From: Polychytrium aggregatum
Taxonomy: Eukaryota; Chytridiomycota; Chytridiomycetes; Polychytriales
DNA: 24,832 nucleotides
Assembly: GCF_025602895.1 (NCBI RefSeq)
Contig: NW_026516543.1
Location: forward strand, 1-24,832
Reading direction: 5' to 3'
Below the pieces are notes generated by a model. The model had not been told where the DNA came from. It ran no database searches and worked only from the letters and a program-made list of their open reading frames with translations. Below, piece after piece: positions 1-10,505 of the stretch (positions are counted from its first letter, which is position 1; the number at the start of each line of letters is the position of its first letter). The translations under genes were made by a program, and so were the position numbers.

Positions 1-1068
1 GAACACTGCAAGAGGCCCCTGCGAGTGCGAACAATCGGTTGTGACGCTGCTTCTGAACACCCGTTGCAGCAGCTCCGCAAATGACATTTGACCGCCATGG
101 CTGTGCTTACCAGAATGATTGTATCGTGGCTGGAAGGGAACAAATCGATCGTCGTGATGGTTTCGAAAGTGTAGTACACTATGTTGACGGCCTGGAGACC
201 GATATCGACGGTGAGGGTCGAATGCGGTGTGCTCGATGCCAAAGACCATCGCTCGCCAAGAGAGTTGGCGCGACGAGTCGCCCCGACTGATTACCGGGGC
301 TGGCTGCTGAATAACGAACACTAGATGCAGCCATAGAGCACATCTTCGCGTACGAGCGCATTTGCACCCTCTCTCTCACTCTCCCTCATCGTCAGCGCGC
401 CAGCATCTGGGTTTGATGGCAAGGGATTTTCTCACCAGCAACGCGAGCAGCGACTTGCGGAACAGCAGGGCCAAATCCGCCCACTCATCTTCAAAATCGC
501 GAAGGTGACCTGACGGGCTGGCGGCAGTGGGGCCGGCAAAGGCCTCGCGGGTCACGTCGTCGAGCTGGATGGGTCCCGTCTTGGCTTGCCCAAAGAGCGA
601 TTCGCTCAGGTCCCGGATGGCTCGGAGGGGCCGTTGCCAGATGCCCCGTCGGCCCGAGTTCACCAAGCCGCGTCGTGAAGTATCGAGCGTTGCCCAGTCG
701 TCGCCCTGGAACAGAAATAGAGCGGGCGTCGACGGCAGCGATCGTGGTGGAGACATAGACGCCAGCGACGACGGTGCCAAGGTCTCGCAGCCAGCAGCAG
801 GCGCCGAATTGGCTCGGACGGCCGCATCCACAACCGCGGATGGAACGAGTCGCCTCTTGGTGGTACTCTCCGGGTTACTTCGGCCATTTGCTGCTGGCTC
901 TTCGCTTTCGATCACGAAACGAGCATCCTTGGGCATGGGTGTGCCTTCGCCGCTGCTGCCTGTGGAAATATCTTGGGCAGGGCCGGATGTAGGCTGAGGC
1001 GAGTGGGCTGGTGCTGGGGCAGGCTGGACAGGGTCGAGCGGGATCGGGTCAAACTCAGACGACAACAT
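1..1068 (-). CDS. Unrecognised protein, 5' part; runs off the left edge
   Basis: I do not recognise this protein. The main exon is read from an ATG at 1068 down to 436 and encodes a Ser/Pro/Ala-rich N-terminus followed by a more ordered part containing RAIRDLSESLFG and FEDEWADLALLFRKSLLALL. The frame stays open to a stop at 376, but at 435/434 there is a GTGAGA donor. Two further pieces then join in phase 0: 111-191 (81 nt, 27 codons, flanked by CTCCAG and GTAAGC) and 1-18 (after CGCAG). This spliced reading replaces the charged tail with AVNIVYYTFETITTIDLF and later GPLAVF, giving a hydrophobic stretch that could be a membrane helix. Three consecutive phase-0 joins with good splice signals are the main support for the model. 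The same frame is open upstream of 1068 to about 1250 without an ATG, so a 5' exon is possible. The gene continues left of the window. The unspliced alternative is a 231-codon ORF ending at 376. Confidence 0.5.
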
Positions 1069-1387
1069 GAGGGCGGCTGGTACGGAGTCGAGGATGCAAT
1101 GTCCGCACACGAAGAAGAAACAGGCTTGAGCCGCAGTTTCCCACGGATCTTGAAGGCCCCTCGCCCAGTCTAACGAGACCGCCAGGCAGCTTGGCGCCCA
1201 AAATTGCAGGCCCGAGCCGGGCCTGTGCCCACTAGCGAAGCCGGGAGCATGAGCCCGTCGCCCATAGCCGCATTTTCCATAACCGACTCGTCATCTGCCC
1301 AGGCGAGCTACTCTGTATTGGTCCAGACCTGCGCCGAGTCATGGGAGCCCGCTGAGGAGCGGCCATTCCACACATCATCACATACAG
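1069..1387. other. Intergenic spacer between the left-edge gene and SART3
   Basis: This stretch lies 3' of the SART3-like gene and 5' of the left-edge gene, both on the minus strand, so it should hold a terminator and a promoter. I see no ORF, repeat or clear poly(A) signal that I can support. Confidence 0.4.
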
Positions 1388-4300
1388 CTACTTCTTGAGG
1401 AACATTTTACGAAAGTCATCCTGGGACTTTCCTTCCTTTGGGGCTCCCTTTTCGGCAGGGGTGGGTGCCAGCGGCTCATCGACGGCCATTGGCGATGCCG
1501 CTGGTGCAGCTTTAGGTTTGCGCGGCACATCGAGTCTCGGTTTGCGCTGCAGCACAGTTGGAAGACTGAAATCAAGACAAAGCTGATATCAGTTCGAGCT
1601 CCCACCGATGTTGGATTCAAAAGACAGGTATCCGAATGGCGTTCGCCCAAGCGGCCGAGCCGCTACTCCTTTGCGATACATACAAGAAGCCGGCTTGCGC
1701 AGAGCTTGCAGCGGCAGCCGGAGCCGGAGCTCGCGTTTGAGCCGTTCCTTGGAAGCCAAGACCGGGGCGAGGCTTTTGCGTCGAGCCCCGAAAACCACCG
1801 GCGTTGTTATCGGGGGCGTTGACATTTCTGGAACAAGCGAACCGTCAGGAATCGACCGACGTACCGACACACACAAGCATCCGAGTGTGGTGCACGATAT
1901 CTTGACGGAGCAGGCGTAATAAGCAAAGCACATGGCCCCGTGAGAACACATACCTTGCGCCGCCTTTCTTTCCCTTGCTGTTGGGGTCGGAGACACTAAC
2001 GGCAATCTTGCGGCCCTGGACCAGGCTGCCGTCCACCTGAAGGGCTATTTGCGCCAGCTTCCTCGGTGTGGAATGCCACAAAGGCGAGTCCCCGTAGAGC
2101 TTGGTCTTGGGTACGCAGCAGGCGCACGCTCTTGATCTGGCCGGCCTTGGTTATCAAACTCGTCAGCAGGATCTTGGATGACACAATAGCATTGGGCTTA
2201 TGCTGCCAGGACAATTCTCGCAGATCGGGAGCAGTCTGGGATTGTTTACCTCTTTGAATAACTCGCGCAGATCGGCCTCGGTGAAGTCTTTCTTGGGCAA
2301 GTTGGCCACAAAGAGCTGCTTGGGATCGGCTTGATTGTGGCTGACATGTCATCGCATCCATTGCAGGCAAGGACACAGCAAGCAGCAGTGAGATGAGGCG
2401 CACACAATTAAGGAATGCTGGATCGAGCGCCAAAAACAAGCGATCGCTTGGGAAGGCAACACTTACCTCGCCTTGGCTCCAGGAGGGGCCGAGAGAGCGA
2501 CGCCAACGAATCTGCCTGGCTCGATCTCGGTCTTGTCCAGACTCAGGCTCTTGGATGCTGCCTCCTGGGACATGAAGTGCATAAAACAATTGTCAAGCAG
2601 ACCGTCGAGCGCTGCTGTGGCGGGACTCGATCGTACGGGGCGAGAGAGTGGGCCGGTGCAAGAGCTAATGCAATCGCAGCAAAGCCCTGGCAATCGACAC
2701 GATACCTCGCTTTGGAACTCCAAGTAGGCAAAGTTGTTCAAAGCCATTTCTGCTCTGCATAAGGCGGACTTCCTTGACAGCGCCAAACTACACAGGCCAA
2801 AAACGGAGGGCAAATTAGCCCATTCCAATCGTCCAGATGCGGTGCTTCGTTATTGGTGCGTGCGGGTGAACTCGGCGACATGCTCCTACCTGCGAAAAAG
2901 ATTTCGCGGAGTGTGCGCTGCCGCATGCTCTGCGACAGGTTCTTGATAAAGATCTTGTTTTGATGTCAACATCGACAAAGTTCCATGTTCGCCTGCAGCG
3001 GAATGCAACGGAGCACCTTCATGACCTTGCCAGGGGCAATCAGAACCTCGTGCTCGGCGCTTGCCGAGCGACACGATGCCTGCCGATAGACAGGATGAGC
3101 GCCGGTTGGTCGACAACAAGCGTCAAGCGTGGCTTGCGCGACTGAAGCTCTCTGGCGGTCCTTGACCCAGCGAGCCTTTCGAACTCACCACATCGTAGAA
3201 TTCAATTAGGGTCTCTGGTTCGTTGGTGTCGGGATCCACGATAGGGATGATGTCTTTGATGTGCCCGTGCTGCAGCAGAGCAGAGGTACGGCGGTAAGCG
3301 GTTGTTGGATCCGTGCTGTGAATCCGTGCTGTGGATGCAGTCGCAGCAGCGCTAGCGCTCACCTCTGAGAAATGCTCCTCCAGTTGGGGCCTCAGTCCAC
3401 TCGCCCTGGTAGCCTGAGCAACAAAACCATATTGCCAGCCATGGACCTGGTGTTGGCCGAATTCACGACAGACAGTTACAAAGTCGCAGAGCCGATAAAC
3501 ATGCCCGTCTCTCCCAGCCGAGCATCCGCATCTTCCAAACAATCTGTCTGAATTGCGTTGCATGAAATGATTGAGAGCTACTCACTGATCAACGGGCTTG
3601 AATTGGTCTTCCTCCTCAGTCTCTCGTTCAACTACTTCAAACGGTCAGTCAGAAGCTCATTAGGCACTCGGCGAAAGACACCCGACAACGAATAATAGAA
3701 TGCCCAAATAAAGCCAGTCCCGAGCCGGCGACCACGAACACATCGGTATGAATGGGGAATCATCGGCTCGCAAGTGTGAATCAACCCACCTTTCTGTCGC
3801 TTTTCGACTGCGAAATCGTCATCGCCGGCATGAGCTCGCTTATTTTGCCTTTCCTTGAGCTTGTCCTGCTCGCGCCGTCGGAGACGATACGTTCGTTCGC
3901 GATCTTTCTGCCTCTGGGTCTTTTTGGCCTCGCGTTCCGCAAGCTCGGCTTCCCATCTGCGCTTGGACTTCGAGAGCCTTGGCTTCCTGTTGGCGACGAA
4001 GACGACACCAGCAGGGGCAAGAAATCAACGCCTGCTCTGTCTTGATCCAGTCCGCCCGACTGCCGATGGCGGTCATTTCGTGTCCATGGTATCTTTGCAA
4101 ACATGCGGTCCGCCAATGATGAAGAAATTCCCACCTTTTGGCGCTGAAGCTCCACCGCCCGCGTCTCCTTCTTGATGCGGTTATACGCCTCGTAGTAGGA
4201 TTCGATTGATCCACTTTCCTGTTCAAAGGACAGCCAGGCCGTGAAGATGGTCTCTGGCCAATCGGTTTTGTGGTTGACAGCGACCTTGAAGAGGCCGACG

Positions 4301-7300
4301 ATTTCGCTTGCGGCTGCACCGAGGTTTCTGGCCGGCAAATTGGCGATCCACAGCGCAGCAATTCGACTGTAAGCCAAAGAGCTCGCCTAGAACGCAGTAG
4401 AGCGATGACCTGCCATGCTGCCCACCTCATGAACTCAATGTAGTCCAGCCACAGCGTGCTCGACTTGCTGTTTTGTTCGACGAGCTCCTTGTAAAGAGAG
4501 CGAGCCCTGTCGGTCTCGCCAAATACACGGTGCTAGAGAAGTGTTGATATGGTGGATACGTAGGCGTGCAGCAAGCCAGCGTGCCAAGCAGAGTACTGTC
4601 CGTGAGGACAGCGTGGCTCAACTGCGACCGATACCTCGAGACGGATCCAGCTGCGCTGGAGACGATAGTAGGGGTCGCCGGGAGGCAAATCTGCAATCCC
4701 GATGAGGCGTGGAAGGTGTCAGATGCCAGTCGCAATGCGCAACTTGAACAAAGCAATGGACAAGCGAGTGTGCTTGTGATCACATCCAAAATATAGACAC
4801 CAGCAAGAGAACGTGTGCAGTCCGTACGATACGCACGCTGGGCAATCGACGAAATCGAGTCCTGATATATCTGTCGAATGGTGTCCATGGCTTCCTGGTT
4901 CAAATGTCCTAGAATCGCCAAAGGGCAACATTGGAGTTTCATGCATATGGCAAAGTCAATAGGAGAACACCACAATAGCTCCGAAACAGACCCTGAGTGA
5001 TGCTTTAAATCAGAGGAGCCACAAGGATAAGCACAAGCTGGGACTGGCTGGAGCTGCAGTTGATATCCGCAGCCGATGCCTCACCTGGCCCGGCGGTCAG
5101 CCGACGGCGATGAAACGCAATTCGCGCCTCGCAGATCTTCACCAGATCGTCAATGTTTGAATTGGCCGAGAGAAAGCCGATGGCGCGCCGGAAGGTATCT
5201 GCAGCAACGCAAACCAACAATCATCAGCGACATGCCGCTGCGGAGAGGCGGCTCGCTCTGGCTAGCGACCTGCATGCCACCTGAAACCAGAGTGGCCGAA
5301 CGCTGCAAAGGACCGTGGCCGACCTTCGACTTCCTCTGTCGTGGCAAACTCTTCCTGCAATTCGGCGTGGATGTGAGAAGTCCGTGAGCAAGCAAGTTCA
5401 ATGCACCTCCACGGCCAACGCAAGACTGACAGACACAGAGTGCAGTGGAATGGCCTCATACCTGCGCCCTCAAGAGGTGGCCCCATAAGTCTACAGACCA
5501 CGAGCAATTGCGAACGGCCCTGTTGGCGACAGAGAGAATCACATTGGCGATTCTCATGTTTGCCATCTAGTTGCATGATCGCGACAGGGGCAAATAGACA
5601 CAGCGGTAAGTACACTCTGGCTACTCGATGCTTTGGAATGGCTGACAGACCGCAACACTCACCAGAAAGGAGATAAAAAGATCCCAGGGCATGGGATGCA
5701 GACAGTGGACCGTCACAGCCCTCTCGAACAAAAGGCGCACACGCATTTTGTTGACGGGCTTGACGGTTTTCTCGTAGTCAATGTAGTCGACGAATTCGGC
5801 AAGCCCCAACTTGGACTCAGACTGAAGGACGACCATCAAGACAGCAGAAGGAGATAGGGGAGCGCGAGTCAGCGAATCTGTTTGCGACCGAACATTGGCG
5901 ACAGGTCTCGAGGCCGTGCTCAAGAGAGGCGATGTTACCAGGCGGCGTTCATAGGGCTCCCGAGCCTCAAACTCGGCTTTTGCCTTGCTGTAGCTCGGCT
6001 GGGCCGATCGCAAGCGTTTTTCGTAGTTTGCGCCGTCGTACTTTGTCTCGAAGGAGGAGTACTTTGAGAACGTTTCATCGATTTCTGGATCGAATCGGAG
6101 AAGGGTGAGCACGACATTTGGATGGGATGGGCCATACGAGAACCCCGAGAGATACGATCGAGCCCGCCCTTGAAGGGGATATTGGGCAAGCATTCGAAGG
6201 AACCTCGGCAAGCGGCTTACCCTGGTGAGGGACCTGCAGTCGTTTGAGCAGCACATGTCGAACTGTCTCGACTGACCTTCATAGATGGATGGGTTCGCGA
6301 TGGCGAGCACAACGGTAAGTACATCGGGTAGTCGACCAAGTGATGATTGCTTGTGTTCAGCAACACGACACTGACAACGGGGCTGCTGCGATAGAGATAC
6401 AGAGCGGTCCTTCTTACGATTGGCCATTCTGGAGCCCAGGCGAGCGACAAGGGATACGGGGCATTAGCTTCCAATGGACTGTTGGGCCATATTGCCGCCC
6501 AGAGGCCCATGGAAGAGCACAGATCGCAGCGCCATGCCTGTGGTGACCTACCTCCAGAAGCCGGACTTCGAAGCGAAAGTGAATGGTCCACACTTGCTGG
6601 CCCTGATGGCGGATGGTGGGTTAGGCAAACGCAGTCCACGGCGATATGGGCACCTCACCCGCAAAGCTTCCTGTTTGATATGGCGGGATGCAGCAACCAC
6701 CCGTCCCTCTCACCTCGGTCGGATGCAGCTCTACAGCGTTAACGGCCCGTCCGCAAACTTCTCGGACTTGATCCAATGCGATCCAGCGATCCGATACGAG
6801 ATACGGATGCTTTCGAATGCCCAATTCCCCGTCGTGGCTGAGATGATCTTCGTCGCCTTCGTCGCCGTCCTCGTCATCGCTGTCGTCGATATCCTCGTGT
6901 ACGAGCTTGAGCCCGTGGCTGACGAGATACTCGTTGCAGACAAATCGCAAGTAGGCCGCCCACACTCGTACAGCTATCAAAGTCCATCGGTTTGTGATCC
7001 GAAACAAGCGCCGTTAGCGTATATGCAGCTATGCCCCCCCCATCCTCATGTCTCGATGAGACCTCGCTAGATGCGTACAAAAATAGTCTTGAATCGCCCG
7101 ATCGAAGAGCGCCGCCGCGGCCTGCTTTCCAGATATGCTTGAGTCCAGGCGACAGAGGTCGTCGATCCACTCGAGCCACAGGTCTGCAATAATAGGCGTC
7201 AGTCCCGGTTGCCAAGGCGATGCAACCCTCATCCGACAGCCGACAGCGTGCGCGGGCCACAGCGGTAGCCTCGGCAGCTGGCGAGGACCGATCTTGCTCA

Positions 7301-7871
7301 CCTTCTGTAAGGGGGTAGTACGTGCTCATGGCCTCTCTGGCTCCCTGGAGTCGATTGGGTTCGGCGGTGCTTTGCAAGAGTCGGATGCGCTTAATGTGAA
7401 GCTCGTATTGATATGGGTTGGCAAGGAGCTGAAGAGATTGCCGTTCGGATCGAGCATGGGACAAGGAAGGCGGTCGTCGTCAGAGACCTGAAACAGTCCC
7501 ATCCGAGACAATCGACAAATACATTCAGGTGGACGAATCTTGCTCGCGATGACACTTACGCTCTCATCGAGCTGCTTGAGCTCGGGGTTCTCCTCGCCCA
7601 TACCGGTCGGCGCAGGGACCGAAGCGCCAAAAGCGACATCGAGCGGCATTGGCGAGGCTTCATCAGGCCCAGCCACCGACTGGCGATTGTTTTCCGAGAC
7701 TTCCGCTGAACCGGGTTGCTTGGGAGCCAGGTCGGCCATCGAGGCGTCGAGGTTGTCATCGCCGTCGCTGTCCGAGTCGGATGTATCGGTGGAAATGTCG
7801 TCGATAAAGCCAGGATCGTGCGGTGGATCCTGATCACCTTCATCGTCACTGTGAGCGTATCTGTCTGCCAT
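1388..7871 (-). CDS. SART3: SART3/Prp24-like U4/U6 snRNP assembly factor (HAT repeats, RRMs, Lsm-binding tail)
   Basis: Proteins of this family reanneal U4 and U6 snRNA to recycle the snRNP and act in the nucleus. The acidic N-terminus starts at the ATG at 7871. HAT-repeat exons follow (e.g. LWLEWIDDLCRL, VWAAYLRFV, WTIHFRFEV, SKYSSFETKYDG, LAEFVDYIDYEKTV, LWLDYIEFM, IFTAWLSFEQESGSIESYY). Next come a Lys/Arg-rich NLS-like region (QKDRERTYRLRRREQDKLK), RRM segments (GHIKDIIPIVDP; IFIKNLSQSM; QLFVANLPKKDFTEADL) and a C-terminal DDFRKMFLKK, the Lsm-interaction motif. In-frame exons: 7871-7560, 7428-7302, 7183-7079, 6973-6714, 6602-6548, 6271-6221, 6084-5939, 5821-5663, 5566-5462, 5354-5324, 5198-5085, 4908-4837, 4690-4635, 4532-4426, 4327-4135, 3982-3790, 3634-3586, 3405-3363, 3269-3189; their phases agree throughout (753 codons). 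Later exons are about 2990-2890, 2787-2706, 2564-2467, 2340-2250, 2145-1954, 1827-1684 and 1565-1388. Between about 3188 and 2050 the frame is broken at several single-base positions. Family identity is very secure; integrity of the RRM part is not. Confidence 0.88.
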
Positions 7872-7956
7872 GGGCGGTAGATGGCGGACGGGAATGGATT
7901 GTTGAGGGATGATCTGGTCGAGCCGGATCTGGTCGCGCTGGATCTGGGGTCAGCCG
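7872..7956. promoter_or_regulatory. SART3 upstream region with a 15-bp triplicate repeat
   Basis: This is the segment immediately 5' of the SART3 ATG (at 7871, minus strand). Positions 7911-7956 hold three head-to-tail near-copies of GATCTGGTCGAGCCG: 7911-7925, 7926-7940 and 7941-7956 (the last is 16 bp). They could be regulatory sites of SART3 or part of the 5' end of the adjacent LINE; the sequence does not decide. No TATA box is evident. Confidence 0.4.
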
Positions 7957-8299
7957 CTCTCGCCTGAACTCGATTTCGCGGGATTCCGACCGAGAGAGAA
8001 TACACATACCAACGGATATCGACCTCCCGCCGGGTTTCCATTGTGGGGGGACACTGGTGCATTGGCTGGAGCCGGTTCGGCACGATCATGCTGCGGATTG
8101 GTCTCGGGCATTTTCTGCTGATTGCCCACATCGCTTCATCATCACCCCCCGACCCCGGCTTTCACCTGATCTCGATTTTTCGGGAATCTTGAGAGAGCGA
8201 GACGTGATAGTAAACCTCACACTACCCCCAACGACCGCCCCCTCCCCGAGAGGGACTGGTCCTAGACTCCCCCCCATTCAACCAGCTCGCCGAAGAGCC

Positions 8300-10505
8300 A
8301 TGCCAGCGGCGACTCCTGCGGTGCCCCAACCCCCCAGAGGCGCGGTCCCTATAGAGGGCCAGCTCGCCATCTTTCTGCCCCCTGACCTCGAAACCCTCAC
8401 CGACAAGGCCCTCAAACAGGCCTGCAAGGAACGAGGTCTCGCTGTCACTGGATCCAAGAAAGACCGAGAGAACCGCCTCAACCAATGGAGGTTGAGCCAA
8501 GGGGCCGATCCGGCCCAAGATCACACCGCTCCTGAAGTGGCTGACCAGCCTCCAGCCGAAGACGAAACCGCCGACTTCGAAGACATGGCCGAGCCTCCCG
8601 GCCTTGAACAGACCGTCGCCCGTCCATCCGCCCTGACCACTCCAACCCTCGTAGAGAGAAGGCGTGAAGCGGCTGGGGACCGAAGTGGGCTGTCCATGCG
8701 AAACAGCCTCAACTACCTTGCTGCCGAGATCTTGGCGGAATCTCGAGAATCCCCCCGCGATCAGGCCAAGACCGCGAGGGAGCTCTTCAACGCAGCATGG
8801 CGACTGGCCAGCACCGTTGGCGAACTTAGATATGCCGCTCAACACATCCCGGTTGAGAAGATGTCCCCCGAGCTCTGGAGGACAGTGTTCCCCGAGCTCC
8901 AGCACACTGTGGAATGCCAAGTGTGCAAGTCCAACGCCACCTCGACCTGGACGCCCATCAAGAATGGCCAAGAGGTCCAGCTCCGGTGCCCCAACGTCCT
9001 CGACGGCACTCCCTGCCGCGGACAGATGCCAGCCCTGGTGTTCTGGGGCAGAATGACCCGCTCATCCAACCAAGATAGAGCGAGATACCTCGTAGCAGCC
9101 GAGTCGGTCCTAGGATCGAAAAAAGCCACCTTCTACCAACGCTGTGGCCTCAAGATCCAAGAGCATACACAGGCGAGGATCGAAGCCCAGCACAGACCAG
9201 CAGCTATCAACGGGATAGGGAAGATCTCCTATGCCCAGGCGGTGGCGGGCAAGGCAAACAACGCTGAGCCAGCCGCTCGGCGAGACGAGGATGCACGCCC
9301 AGACCCCAGAAAAGCTAGCCAAGCAAAACCACATCGCCCTCCTGGAGAACCTCATGGGCAAGTTCGTGGCCCAGCTCCAAAACGCCCTGAATGTGGCCCT
9401 GGCCGAGAAGCACAACCCTCCCACGGCAGAAGAAACCAGACACACGGAGGGTGCGCTCAACGCCCTCATCAAAGAAGGACTGGAGCTCTCGAACTCGAGC
9501 AAAGTCATCTTCAAGGCGGCCCGAGAGCAACAACGGGAGGCTGAGAAAACCAGAGAGAAAGCCCCCACTCCCCCTTCCCGCACATCACAGGACACCAAGC
9601 CTAAGCCGATGGGACATGTACCCGCGGCGAAACCAAAGCCGCAAGAAATTGCCACACGCATCGCCCTGCAGCCCCAGATCAAGCAGCCAAAGCTGTGGAT
9701 AGGCATGCTCCAAGGTGCGCGCCAGAAAACGAGACCCGCGGCCATCAGTGGTAGCATCGAGAATGCTGACCTCGAAAGCCCAATGCTGAGAGATAAGTTC
9801 TCAAGAACCAAACGGTTGTACTTCAAGGGAATCCAGGCCATGAGCCTGAAGCTCATCCGAACGGCCCTCAAGGGATGCGGCATTGACGACAGAAAGATCG
9901 CCGACATCTCATTCCACGGGCGAGACATTATCGATCTCCTCCTCTGGGACAGCCGAGACGCAGACGCAATCATCAAGTCCCTCTGCAAACCCCCAGGACG
10001 ACGGCCGGTGGTGACCCACCTCCCGAACTTCAACCCTGCAGCTCCACCGGTCAAAATGACATCGCCCCAAGACAAGCGCAACCATATGCGCAGGTTCCTG
10101 TATGCCTCGGTGACCCAAGCAGCCCGTGCACGCGGAATGACGGTCGTCCGAGACATCCAGATGCGAGTGCCCAGAGAACATCGGCCCGAGTTCGATCGGC
10201 TTCTGGCGCTGGTCCGACGAGGACTGACGATCGACAAGGACAGCGTCAGGGTCGACCCACGGGAATACCCCGTGGCGGAGAACATCCGCAACAGCCCCCG
10301 CCAGCGCGAAGAAGCACAGACCACCCCAAGCCAACGAGCTATAGAAGTGGAAGCGGAGCCTGAGACGCAGCAACAGACAGACCTACCGGCCGAGACGGTA
10401 CCCGAAGCGCTTCGGAGCTCGTCAGACCTGGTCGAGGGGGTGATCGAAAGGTCATACCAGATTCATACTGAGGCCGAAGCGGCGGGGGCCGCAGAGCGAT
10501 TATGA
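8300..10505 (+). pseudogene. LINE ORF1 protein, interrupted by a +1 frame change near 9290
   Basis: ORF1 proteins of LINEs bind the element RNA as part of the ribonucleoprotein. The first in-frame ATG is at 8300 (the same frame is open from about 8057, but only from a GTG). Early on there is a SAP-like helix-extended-helix motif (LTDKALKQACKERGLAVTG, nt 8397-8453). Around nt 8914-9030 there is a Cys motif (CQVC followed later by RCPN and PCRG), a possible zinc site. The frame carries sensible protein to about 9285 (SYAQAVAGKANN), then turns Arg/Pro-rich and stops at 9544. The protein-like sequence resumes one base on, in the frame of HAQTPEKLAKQNHIALLENL, and runs to the TGA at 10503-10505, including RLYFKGIQAMSLKLIRTAL and ISFHGRDIIDLLLW. 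One extra base (or two missing) near 9285-9300 best explains this. Initiation at an ATG at 9291 is an alternative. The two parts together would be about 735 residues. Confidence 0.7.

Noticed and set aside
527..997. 156-codon plus-strand frame
   Set aside because: It is opposite the better supported minus-strand exon 436-1068 and is Ser/Arg-rich with no motif.
2061..2083. A 22-nt GT...AG intron that would restore the RRM3 frame
   Set aside because: It is too short for known spliceosomal introns and would remove the conserved beta-3 strand of the RRM.
3790..3982. Apparent frameshift before the SART3 basic region
   Set aside because: An acceptor four bases downstream (GGAAG at 3983) restores the frame with the preceding exon.
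6221..6602. Apparent frameshift between two SART3 HAT exons
   Set aside because: Using the donor at 6547 (after GAGGTAG) and the acceptor at 6272 gives an in-frame join, so no lesion is needed here.
9110..10324. 404-codon minus-strand frame over LINE ORF1
   Set aside because: Its composition is Arg/Ser/Trp-rich without motifs, while the plus strand encodes a LINE ORF1; it is an antisense shadow.
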